A stretch of DNA of 31,736 bases from AP-16 sp036395835 (GTDB lineage: Bacteria > Pseudomonadota > Alphaproteobacteria > Rhizobiales > Xanthobacteraceae): positions 1-31,736 of the forward strand of contig DASWCW010000239.1 of assembly GCA_036395835.1 (NCBI GenBank), in the 5' to 3' direction. Within the stretch, counting starts at the first letter, position 1; each line of letters opens with the position of its first letter. Both the position numbers and the translations under genes were made by a program. Below the pieces are notes generated by a model. The model made no database searches. It was given only the letters and a program-made list of their open reading frames with translations, and was not told where the DNA came from. Below, in pieces: positions 24,459-31,736 of this stretch.

Positions 24459-27125
24459 ATGGTTTCGCCGACTCCCCAGACGCAGTTCACGCGCGACATC
24501 CTCGGCAACTTTGTCTGCAACTCGTTTGTCGAAGCACAGGGCAGCGGTCCCTTCGACGTGATCATTATCGGTGGCGGGACCTTCGGTCTCGCGCTGGCCC
24601 AGGATCTGTTCTTCCGTACGCAGCGGCAGGGCCTCGGCGCCGCTCCCGAGGACACCCTGAGACCAGCAGGTTACCGGATCCTCGTCCTGGAGGCGGGTCC
24701 ATTTGCTTTGCCCGAACACACGCAGGACCTCCCGAATCTTCAATTGTTCGGGCCCGGGCTCCAGCCGTCCCCGTCCGTCCCGTTGCCCGGCACCCGCCAG
24801 GAACTCATCGCCCGCGGAATGCAGAATCAGCCGATCCTTGAGAACTGGGGCTTGCCTTGGAACTCGAACGAACGGTTCGGCGGACTCGCGTATTGCCTGG
24901 GCGGCCGTTCGCTATACTTCGGTGGCTGGTCGCCGCGCTATCTCGAATCCGAGATGCACGCGACCCCGGTCGGTTCGATCGGCGTCGATACGCTGTGGCC
25001 GCGGGCCGTGATCGAGGACCTGACGCTCGAAAGGAGTCTGAACAACGGTTTCCAGCTCGAAGCCGCCAGGGGAACCGGCGTCAGCGCAGCCAACGACTTC
25101 ATCAATGGCGCACTACATGACCTCCTAAGGAAGAAACTGTTCGACGCCTATAGCGGACTTCCCAATGCGCTGCCCTTGACCGAACTGCCGGACTACACGA
25201 CTGAAGCTCCGGAGGACGTGACCGCCGAGCTGCGTCAGAAGCTTGCCAATCCGCCCTATGCCAATTTCATCGAAAGTCTAAAGCTCGACGCTCCCCTGAC
25301 GGTGCAGTCCGTCACACGATCAGGATTTTTCCCGTTCAACAAGTTCAGCAGCGTGCCGCTAGGCATCACGGCGGCGCGCGCGGCATTCAGCGAGGCCGGC
25401 CCAAACAATGCCGCCAAGCGGCTGATGATCGTACCGAACTGTCACGTCAAGCGTCTGACCACGCGCAGCTACACGCTCGCCACCGGCGCGGCCGTGCAGG
25501 AAGTGAGCGGCATCGACACCGGCGACGGCCCGCTCGACCTCAGCAGCACGATCGCCGGCAACGGCAATCGCCGCCCGGTGGTGGTGCTGGCGGCCGGCGC
25601 CATCGAGAGTGCCCGACTGGCGCTGGTGAGCGTGCCCAGCGTGCCGAACGGCAATCAGATGGGCGCCAATTTGATGGTGCACCTGCGCAAGAACGTGAGC
25701 TTCACCGTTCCCCTGCCGGCCGGGCTCGCCATCACCGATCAGGAGCTTTCGGCCCTGCTGGTGCGCTGCCGCGCCAATCTCGGCGACGGCACGCCGGTCC
25801 ATTTCCATCTGCAGATCACGGCGTCGGCGGTCCCTCCTGGTATGCAGGGAGGCGGGCGATCGGATTCGCTACTGTTCCAGAACGTGCCCGATCTCGACAA
25901 TGTACGGCTGTTCTCGCAGACGCCTCCCGGGCAGCTCGACGTGTCGATCCGTGCCGTCGGCGAGATGCTGCCCAACCTGTCAAGCAACGCGGTGAGCATT
26001 CCGACGGCGCCGGAACTCGACGAGTACTTGGTGCCGCGCGCAAACGTGAGCATCGTGCGCAGCAGTCACGATAACGAGGCCATGACGTTGATGGATGCGA
26101 TGATCGACGCCGTGGCCCAACAGGTCTTCGGCGTGGCGCCCCCGGGCCCGCAGGCCGCGGCGACTCCACCCGACGGGCTAGGCACGACGTACCACGAATC
26201 CGGGACGCTGCGCATGGGCGAGCACCCCGCCCGATCGGTTGTCGATCCCGACGGGAAATTTCATTACGTGACGAACCTCTATGCGGCGGACGCGTCGGTG
26301 CTGCCGACCTGCGGCTCAGCCAATCCGGTGATGAACGGGATCGCGCTGCGGCGCCGGCTGGCACGACGGCTCGCGCCGGAGGGCGACGGCATCGCCAACC
26401 CCAAATCCGGTCGTCCTGTCCGGCCGTTCTTCCAGCCGGCCATGCCGGCGCAGCCTCCCTCCGCCGGAACGGTGATCCCGCTGTTCGACGGTCAGACGAT
26501 CGCCGGCTGGCGCATGGCCGGACGCGGCACCTTCCATATGATCGACGGTGCGCTGCAGAGCGTGCCGAGTTTCGATCTCGGCCTGCTCTGGTGCACCATC
26601 CCGATGCCGCAGAACTATCGTCTCGAATTCGAGTTCATGATTCGCACCTTCAACACCAACAGCGGCGTCTTCGTTCGCTTCAGGAACCCGCAATCGACCG
26701 GCTACTACAATCCCGCCTGGTCGGCGGTATTCATCCCGGGCGTGCCGGCCACGGCGAGCGGATTTGAGGTGCAAATCGACAATACCGGCGCGCCCGACGG
26801 GCTCGCCAAACATCGCACCGGGGCGATCTACGCCGTCAATTATCCCGGCGACCCGAGCCCGGATCCTGCGCTGCCGGCGCCGCAGTCGGGTGATTTCGTC
26901 AACCCGCGCGATGCGGTGGTGATGGCGTGGAACAAGTACATCATCGAGGTACGCGGCGATGTCATCGCAGCCAACCTGAACGGGGTCGACACCGCGAAAT
27001 ATACCAACACCGACCCCACCCGCGGCCGCTTCTCGACCTCGGAGCCGACATTCATCAGCTTGCAGTGCTACTCGAACTACAGCTTCACCACCGCGTTCCG
27101 GAACCTCAAGGCCCCGGTGCTGTGA
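24459..27125 (+). CDS. GMC oxidoreductase fused to a DUF1080 (3-keto-disaccharide hydrolase-like) domain
   Basis: An 888-residue two-domain protein. Residues about 30-650 are a GMC flavoprotein: dinucleotide motif DVIIIGGGTFGLA at 33-45, the substrate loop, then HESGTLRMG with His579 and CGSANPVMNG with Asn622, the usual catalytic His/Asn pair of the pyranose-oxidase-like branch. Residues about 672-888 begin VIPLFDGQTIAGW and continue with GLLWCTIP, EFEFMIRT and NSGVFVRF, the signature of DUF1080, a family that includes 3-keto-disaccharide hydrolases. The implied role is oxidation of a sugar and cleavage of the 3-keto product by one chain. GGAGG five bases upstream supports ATG 24459. There is no signal peptide. 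Codon use differs somewhat from neighbours. Confidence 0.85.
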   Translation: MVSPTPQTQFTRDILGNFVCNSFVEAQGSGPFDVIIIGGGTFGLALAQDLFFRTQRQGLGAAPEDTLRPAGYRILVLEAGPFALPEHTQDLPNLQLFGPGLQPSPSVPLPGTRQELIARGMQNQPILENWGLPWNSNERFGGLAYCLGGRSLYFGGWSPRYLESEMHATPVGSIGVDTLWPRAVIEDLTLERSLNNGFQLEAARGTGVSAANDFINGALHDLLRKKLFDAYSGLPNALPLTELPDYTTEAPEDVTAELRQKLANPPYANFIESLKLDAPLTVQSVTRSGFFPFNKFSSVPLGITAARAAFSEAGPNNAAKRLMIVPNCHVKRLTTRSYTLATGAAVQEVSGIDTGDGPLDLSSTIAGNGNRRPVVVLAAGAIESARLALVSVPSVPNGNQMGANLMVHLRKNVSFTVPLPAGLAITDQELSALLVRCRANLGDGTPVHFHLQITASAVPPGMQGGGRSDSLLFQNVPDLDNVRLFSQTPPGQLDVSIRAVGEMLPNLSSNAVSIPTAPELDEYLVPRANVSIVRSSHDNEAMTLMDAMIDAVAQQVFGVAPPGPQAAATPPDGLGTTYHESGTLRMGEHPARSVVDPDGKFHYVTNLYAADASVLPTCGSANPVMNGIALRRRLARRLAPEGDGIANPKSGRPVRPFFQPAMPAQPPSAGTVIPLFDGQTIAGWRMAGRGTFHMIDGALQSVPSFDLGLLWCTIPMPQNYRLEFEFMIRTFNTNSGVFVRFRNPQSTGYYNPAWSAVFIPGVPATASGFEVQIDNTGAPDGLAKHRTGAIYAVNYPGDPSPDPALPAPQSGDFVNPRDAVVMAWNKYIIEVRGDVIAANLNGVDTAKYTNTDPTRGRFSTSEPTFISLQCYSNYSFTTAFRNLKAPVL

Positions 27126-27270
27126 TAAGCACGGATCCTCGCGATCCGCAGCATGAAACGAGGCACGAACCGGCTCGGCTCGGCGCGCTGGTCCTTATCG
27201 GCGCCGGCAACCTCGATACCAACCGTGCATCTCGTAGTCCTCTCGCCGGCGCTCGCTCGAGGCCGAACGG

Positions 27271-28437
27271 TTACCGCAGCCGCTCCAGGATGCTCACGTA
27301 GTTCGCGACCGCGGCGCCGCCCATGTTGAAGGTACCGGCGAGGGTCGCGTCCTTGATCTGCATCGCGTTCGCGGTGCCGGTGAGCTGCATCGCGGCGAGC
27401 GCGTGCATCGACACCCCGGTCGCGCCGATCGGGTGGCCCTTGGCCTTGAGCCCGCCGGAAGGATTGATCGGCAATTTGCCGTTCTTCTCGGTCAGGCCCT
27501 CGCGGATCGCGGCGGCGCCCTGGCCTTCGGGAACGAGGCCCATGGCCTCGTATTCGATCAGCTCGGCGATGGTGAAGCAGTCGTGGGTCTCGACCAGCGA
27601 CAAATCCCCGAGCTGCACGCCGGCATGCGCCAGCGCCCGCCGCCAAGCCTCGCCGCAGCCTTCGAATTTCAGGATGTCGCGCTTCGACATCGGCAAGAAG
27701 TCCTGGACGTGCTCGGCGGCGCGGAACACCACGGCCTTGTCGAGCCTGAGCGCGGTCTCGACGTCGGCGAGCACCACGGCTGCGGCGCCGTCGGAGACGA
27801 GCGAGCAATCGGTGCGCTTGAGCGGCCCGGCCACGTAGGGATTTTTCTCGCTCTCGGCGCGACAGAACTCGTAGCCGAGGTCCTTGCGCATCTGCGCGAA
27901 CGGATTGGAAACCCCGTTCTTGTGGTTCTTGGCCGCGATCCTGGCGAGCGCGTCGGACTGGTCGCCGTGCTTCTGGAAATAGGCTCCCGCGATCTTGCCG
28001 AAGATGCCGGCAAAGCCGCCCTCGATATTGGCCTCCTCGCGGACGTAGGAAGCCTTCAGGAGATTCTTGCCGATCTCGGCCGGGGGCGTCGTGGTCATCT
28101 GCTCGACGCCGACCACCAGCACCAGGCGCGCGGCATTGGCCTCGATCGCCCGAATGGCCTGGTGCACCGCGGCCGAACCGGTCGCGCAGGCGTTCTCGAC
28201 CCGCGTCGCGCGCTTGAAGCGCAAATCGGAAGCGGCCTGGAGCACCAGCGACGCGGTGAAATCCTGGGCCGAGAAGCCGCCGTTGAAATGGCCGAGCACG
28301 ATCTCGTCGATCTCTTTCGGCTCGACCCCGGCGTCGGCGAGCGCCTCCTTGGCGACGCGCACGATCAGGCTCTCGACCGTTTCGCCGTCGAGCTTGCCGA
28401 AGGGCGTGTGGGCCCATCCAACGATGCAGGCGGTCAT
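27271..28437 (-). CDS. SCP2-type thiolase (acetyl-CoA acetyltransferase-like)
   Basis: A 388-residue thiolase-fold protein. The nucleophile is Cys84 in NACATGS, the HDCF motif carries His285 and a neighbouring Cys, and GHPIGATG carries His335. SCP2-type thiolases use the HDCF cysteine in place of the C-terminal CxG cysteine; here the C-terminus reads FNMGGAAV, consistent with that subtype. The enzyme would cleave or form acyl-CoA carbon-carbon bonds, for example in beta-oxidation of branched or steroid-like acyl chains. Start is ATG 28437 with GAGGAG upstream. No fused or adjacent OB-fold (DUF35) partner gene is seen here. The later acyl-CoA synthetase gene at 30106 is a possible functional partner. 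Confidence 0.88.
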   Translation of the reverse strand: MTACIVGWAHTPFGKLDGETVESLIVRVAKEALADAGVEPKEIDEIVLGHFNGGFSAQDFTASLVLQAASDLRFKRATRVENACATGSAAVHQAIRAIEANAARLVLVVGVEQMTTTPPAEIGKNLLKASYVREEANIEGGFAGIFGKIAGAYFQKHGDQSDALARIAAKNHKNGVSNPFAQMRKDLGYEFCRAESEKNPYVAGPLKRTDCSLVSDGAAAVVLADVETALRLDKAVVFRAAEHVQDFLPMSKRDILKFEGCGEAWRRALAHAGVQLGDLSLVETHDCFTIAELIEYEAMGLVPEGQGAAAIREGLTEKNGKLPINPSGGLKAKGHPIGATGVSMHALAAMQLTGTANAMQIKDATLAGTFNMGGAAVANYVSILERLR

Positions 28438-28653
28438 GATGCTCTCCTCGGCTTCGTCGAAATTTGGTCGCTTTCCTGGGCCATGGCGACAGGTGCGCCG
28501 GGCGGATCGCGGCGGCTTTGCGTTCGATCCGGGTCTCCGCTTACATAGCGATGTCCATCGCGAATGTCATCGCCCCGCCGTCGACGGCGCGATGATTCCG
28601 AGCCCTGAAACCCCGCCGCGATCCGCGAGTTGCGAATCAGCGTGCGGACCCGG

Positions 28654-29958
28654 ATGTTGTCGAGGCCGAACCGATTGGACCTTTCCGTGCAATGGTTGCG
28701 TAGCCGCCGACTGGCCCGAGCCTCGACTGCCGCGGCGTTCGCCGCCGGCTTGGCGATGCTCGCCGGGCGTTCCGCATCGGCCGAAGCCCTGCTGCTGGTC
28801 GAAGCCGATACCGGCAAGGTGCTGCACGCCGAGAACGCGACCTATCCCTGGTATCCGGCCTCGGTCACCAAGCTGATGACCACCTATGTGACGCTGCGCG
28901 CCGTCAAGGAGGGGCGGATCGCGCTCGATAGCCTGATCAACGTCACCGACAATGCGGTTGCCCAGCAGCCGACCAAAATGGGATTCCGGGCCGGCACCCA
29001 GGTCACCGTCGACAACGCGCTCAAGATGATGATGGTGAAATCCGCCAACGACATGGCGGTGACGCTCGCCGAAGGCGTGGGCGGCTCGATCGAGAATTTC
29101 GCCAACCACATGAACCGCGCGGCGCAGCAGCTCGGAATGACGCAATCGAGCTTCGTCAACCCGAACGGGCTGCCCAATGAGAACCAGATCACGTCGGCGC
29201 GCGATCTCGCCATCCTGGCGCGGGCGCTGATCCACGAATTCCCCGAATACGATCTCTACTGGCACATCCCGGCGATCAAGCTCGGCAAGCGCGTCATGCG
29301 CAATTACAACACGCTGATCGACCGCTATCCGGGCGCCGACGGCATGAAGACCGGCTTCATCTGCTCGGCCGGGTTCAATCTGGTCGCGACCGCGACGCGC
29401 GGCAACAAACGCCTGATCGCGGTGGTGCTGGGCGCGCCCTCCTCGAGCGTGCGCGCGATGCAGGCCGCGCAGCTGCTCGAGAAAGGCTTCAACACCAATC
29501 CGCTCTCCTGGCTGCTGCCCTCGCTCGGCACCCTCGATTCGCTCGCCCCGATCTCGGCGGCTCCGCCCGACCTCCACGAGTCGATGTGCGGCAAGCACCG
29601 GCGGCGTCCGGCCGCGGAGACCGAGGAGGAAGCCGCCGGCACGTCCGATGACCCCGACGCGGCGTCCGCCTACGCGGCGATGCACCAGAGCCTGCGTGCC
29701 CAGAAGGTGGTGCTGGGTCCGTTGATGTCCTCCATGCCGCCGATCGAGGTGTTCGTCGGCGCCAACAAGCCGCGCCCGCGGCCGGTGGTCGCGCACGCGC
29801 CCTCCGGCGACAGCGCCACTCCAGCACCCGCGGCCAAAAAGCCCGCGCCGGCAAAACCCGCGGCCGCCAAGCCCGCCGCCGCCAAGCCGCTCGCGACCAA
29901 GAAGCCGAGTACGGCTGCGGCGCCTTCCCCCAAGCCGCAGGCGAAGCCGGGCTCCTGA
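28654..29958 (+). CDS. D-alanyl-D-alanine carboxypeptidase (serine-type PBP)
   Basis: A 434-residue periplasmic penicillin-binding protein of the DacA/PBP5-like type, which trims the terminal D-Ala from peptidoglycan stems. The three active-site motifs are present: Ser70-V-T-Lys73 (SVTK), Ser130-A-Asn132 (SAN) and Lys232-T-G. The N-terminus has a basic start, then a hydrophobic segment (STAAAFAAGLAMLAG) and a cleavage context near SASA. The last 45 residues are a Pro/Ala/Lys-rich tail in place of the usual PBP5 membrane helix. ATG 28654 is preferred; an in-frame TTG at 28630 is an alternative. It is divergent from the thiolase gene. Confidence 0.92.
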   Translation: MLSRPNRLDLSVQWLRSRRLARASTAAAFAAGLAMLAGRSASAEALLLVEADTGKVLHAENATYPWYPASVTKLMTTYVTLRAVKEGRIALDSLINVTDNAVAQQPTKMGFRAGTQVTVDNALKMMMVKSANDMAVTLAEGVGGSIENFANHMNRAAQQLGMTQSSFVNPNGLPNENQITSARDLAILARALIHEFPEYDLYWHIPAIKLGKRVMRNYNTLIDRYPGADGMKTGFICSAGFNLVATATRGNKRLIAVVLGAPSSSVRAMQAAQLLEKGFNTNPLSWLLPSLGTLDSLAPISAAPPDLHESMCGKHRRRPAAETEEEAAGTSDDPDAASAYAAMHQSLRAQKVVLGPLMSSMPPIEVFVGANKPRPRPVVAHAPSGDSATPAPAAKKPAPAKPAAAKPAAAKPLATKKPSTAAAPSPKPQAKPGS

Positions 29959-29960
29959 TC

Positions 29961-29985
29961 GCGCCGCCCCGAGCGGCGGCGGCGC
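29961..29985 (+). terminator. Hairpin just after the carboxypeptidase gene
   Basis: Two base pairs after the stop codon an 8-bp GC stem (GCGCCGCC at 29961-29968 with GGCGGCGC at 29978-29985) encloses a 9-nt loop. It could stop transcription of the carboxypeptidase gene, but there is no T-run behind it, so rho-independent action is uncertain. Confidence 0.4.
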
Positions 29986-30105
29986 CCCCTAGTCTAGTCT
30001 GCATCGCCTGCAGTCGAGCTCGCTTGCCACCCTGCGAGCGCTCTTGGATAGTACGCTGGCGCACGGCACGCCGAAGAAGCGCCGGCAGCTTGGTGGGGGA
30101 ACGCC

Positions 30106-31736
30106 ATGGGATGGATCGAGCGGCTCAAGGGCGATTTCACGTTCCTCAAGGGCGCCTTGCGGGCGCTGAGGATGACGACGCCGATCGCCAAGAACCCGAC
30201 CCGGGTGTTCCCCATCGTGGTCGAGGAGCTCGCGGAGAAATTCGGCGACGCGCCGGCCTTGCTCTCCTCCCGCGAGCGCCTGAGCTATCGCGAGCTTGCC
30301 GAGCGCTCCAACCGCTACGCGCGCTGGGCCCGCGGCCAAGGCCTCGCGAAGGGCGAGACCATTTGCCTGTTGATGCCAAACCGGCCTGAATACATGGCGA
30401 TCTGGCTCGGCATCACCCGTGCCGGGGGCGTCGTGGCGCTGCTCAACACCAATCTCATCGGGGCCTCGCTCGCGCACTGCATCAACATCGTCGAGCCCAA
30501 GCACGTCATCGTCGCCGCGGAGCTCGTGCCGGCGTTCGCGACGGCGCGCGCGCAGCTGGTGACGAACGCCAAGATCTGGGCACACGGACCCGATGGCGAG
30601 TTTCCGCGGATCGATCAGGCGGTCGCGGATTGCTCCGGGCAAAAGCTTGCCGATTCCGAGCGCGTCGCGCTCAGCATCGAGGACCGCGCGCTCTACATCT
30701 ACACCTCGGGCACCACCGGCCTGCCCAAGCCCGCGAACATCAATCATTACCGGCTGATGCTGGCGAGCCACGGTTTCGCCGGCGTGATGGACACGCAGCC
30801 CGGCGACCGCATGTACGACGCGCTGCCGATGTATCACACCAACGGCGGCGTTGCGGCGCCGGGCGCGATGCTGGTCCGCGGCGGATCGGTGGTGTTCCGC
30901 GAGAAATTCTCCGCGCGCGAATTCTGGGACGACGTCGTTGCCTGGGATTGCACGCTGTTCTTCTACATCGGCGAGCTCTGCCGTTATCTGACCAATTGCC
31001 CGCCGAGCCCCAACGAGACGAAGCACAGGATCCGGCTGTGTTGCGGCAACGGGCTGCGCCCCGACGTGTGGCCGGATTTCGCCCACCGCTTCCGCATCCC
31101 GCAGATTCTCGAGTTCTATGCCGCGACCGAGGGCAACGTCTCGACCTTCAATTTCGAAAGCAAGCCCGGCGCGGTCGGCCGCATTCCGTGGTTCATCGCG
31201 CACCGCTTTCCGACGAAAATCGTCAAGTTCGACGTCGAGAAGGAAGCGCCGGTGCGCGATGCGCACGGCTTCTGCGTCGAATGCGCGCCGAACGAGGCGG
31301 GCGAAGCGATCGGAAAAATCCTCAACGATCCGTCGAAGCCCGCGAACCGCTTCGAAGGCTACGCGGTCAAGGCCGAGACCGAGAAGAAGATTTTGCGCGA
31401 CGTGTTCGAGAAGGGCGACATGTGGTTTCGCACCGGCGATCTCTTGCGCAAGGACGAGCAGGGCTATTTCTATTTCGTCGATCGCATCGGCGATACGTTC
31501 CGCTGGAAGGGCGAGAACGTGTCGACGTCGGAAGTGTCCGAGGCGATCACCGCGTTTCCCGGCATCGCCGAGGCCACCGTGTACGGCGTCGGCATCCCGG
31601 GCAAGGACGGCCGCGCCGGCATGGCGGCGCTCGTGGTCGAGGGCGATATCGACCTCAAAGCGCTGCGCGAGCATCTCGTTCAGCGGCTGCCGGATTATGC
31701 TCGCCCGCTGTTCCTGCGCGTCCGCGACGAGCTCGA
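30106..31736 (+). CDS. FATP-type long- or very-long-chain acyl-CoA synthetase, 3' end missing
   Basis: From ATG 30106, preceded by GGGGGA, the frame is open to the end of the window, giving about 543 residues of an adenylate-forming enzyme. The AMP-binding signature YTSGTTGLPK is near residue 203, followed by LPMYHTNGG, FYAATEGN, FRTGDLLRKDEQGYFYFVDR and the hinge-type RWKGENVSTSEV characteristic of the FATP/ACSVL subgroup. It activates fatty or other carboxylic acids with ATP and CoA; chain preference cannot be read. The final part of the C-terminal domain, with the catalytic lysine, is beyond the window. An N-terminal basic segment may aid membrane association. Confidence 0.92.
   Translation, partial: MGWIERLKGDFTFLKGALRALRMTTPIAKNPTRVFPIVVEELAEKFGDAPALLSSRERLSYRELAERSNRYARWARGQGLAKGETICLLMPNRPEYMAIWLGITRAGGVVALLNTNLIGASLAHCINIVEPKHVIVAAELVPAFATARAQLVTNAKIWAHGPDGEFPRIDQAVADCSGQKLADSERVALSIEDRALYIYTSGTTGLPKPANINHYRLMLASHGFAGVMDTQPGDRMYDALPMYHTNGGVAAPGAMLVRGGSVVFREKFSAREFWDDVVAWDCTLFFYIGELCRYLTNCPPSPNETKHRIRLCCGNGLRPDVWPDFAHRFRIPQILEFYAATEGNVSTFNFESKPGAVGRIPWFIAHRFPTKIVKFDVEKEAPVRDAHGFCVECAPNEAGEAIGKILNDPSKPANRFEGYAVKAETEKKILRDVFEKGDMWFRTGDLLRKDEQGYFYFVDRIGDTFRWKGENVSTSEVSEAITAFPGIAEATVYGVGIPGKDGRAGMAALVVEGDIDLKALREHLVQRLPDYARPLFLRVRDEL

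Noticed and set aside
27077..28417. 446-residue minus-strand frame overlapping the thiolase
   Set aside because: Out-of-frame shadow of the thiolase gene, very Arg/Gly-rich, without any recognisable domain.
29989..31674. 561-residue open frame on the minus strand
   Set aside because: It is the antisense of the acyl-CoA synthetase gene, which has clear motifs; long antisense frames are common at this GC content.
1..31736. CRISPR arrays, tRNA or rRNA genes, insertion sequences, integrase genes
   Set aside because: No regularly spaced repeats, cloverleaf-like sequence or transposase/integrase motif was recognised on either strand; a covariance-model scan was not possible.

Overview
The window is about 31.7 kb of high-GC chromosomal DNA, almost fully coding, with both ends inside genes. 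The gene set points to an alphaproteobacterium, probably a soil or plant-associated member of the Hyphomicrobiales (Bradyrhizobium/Xanthobacteraceae-like): a short PutA without DNA-binding domain, a DRL-type oxidoreductase, a YqaA/DedA protein, a HisE-like protein, a PBP-type carboxypeptidase and a typical palindromic intergenic repeat. This is inferred from protein character only; no rRNA or other phylogenetic marker is present.

Layout. 1-9.1 kb: 3' part of an S9 prolyl-oligopeptidase-like enzyme, a dienelactone-hydrolase-family protein, a palindromic repeat, a DRL-like oxidoreductase, a small secreted protein, a YqaA-type membrane protein, a solitary HisE-like protein and bifunctional PutA. 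9.3-12.7 kb: an orphan NitT/TauT-type substrate-binding protein, a LysR regulator and a SAM methyltransferase. 12.8-22.9 kb: a coenzyme F420 region. Its core is a minus-strand gene run: LLM-family oxidoreductase, fused cofGH (fbiC type), a glucose-6-phosphate dehydrogenase (FGD)-like enzyme, cofE, cofD and cofC, the last three linked by 4-nt start/stop overlaps. Around the core lie two PPOX-class (split beta-barrel) putative F420-dependent proteins, a further divergent LLM enzyme, a small ABM-domain protein and a hicAB module whose toxin gene has a nonsense codon. 22.9-31.7 kb: a DMT-type transporter, a small glycosidase-like C-terminal fragment, a large GMC oxidoreductase fused to a DUF1080 (3-keto-disaccharide hydrolase-like) domain, an SCP2-type thiolase, a D-Ala-D-Ala carboxypeptidase and the 5' part of a FATP-type acyl-CoA synthetase.

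How the genes work together. CofGH would make the deazaflavin Fo, CofC and CofD would build the phospho-acid side chain and attach it, and CofE would add glutamates. The FGD-like enzyme keeps the FGD catalytic and phosphate-binding residues and could reduce F420 at the expense of a sugar phosphate. The other two LLM and two PPOX proteins are candidate users of F420 or F420H2. No FbiB-type C-terminal reductase domain is visible, so the side-chain precursor (phospholactate, phosphoglycerate or PEP) cannot be decided from this window. The second notable item is the GMC-DUF1080 fusion: an oxidase/dehydrogenase domain that could create a 3-keto sugar, joined to a domain from a family that cleaves 3-keto glycosides. 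No tRNA, rRNA, CRISPR array, insertion sequence or integrase was seen.
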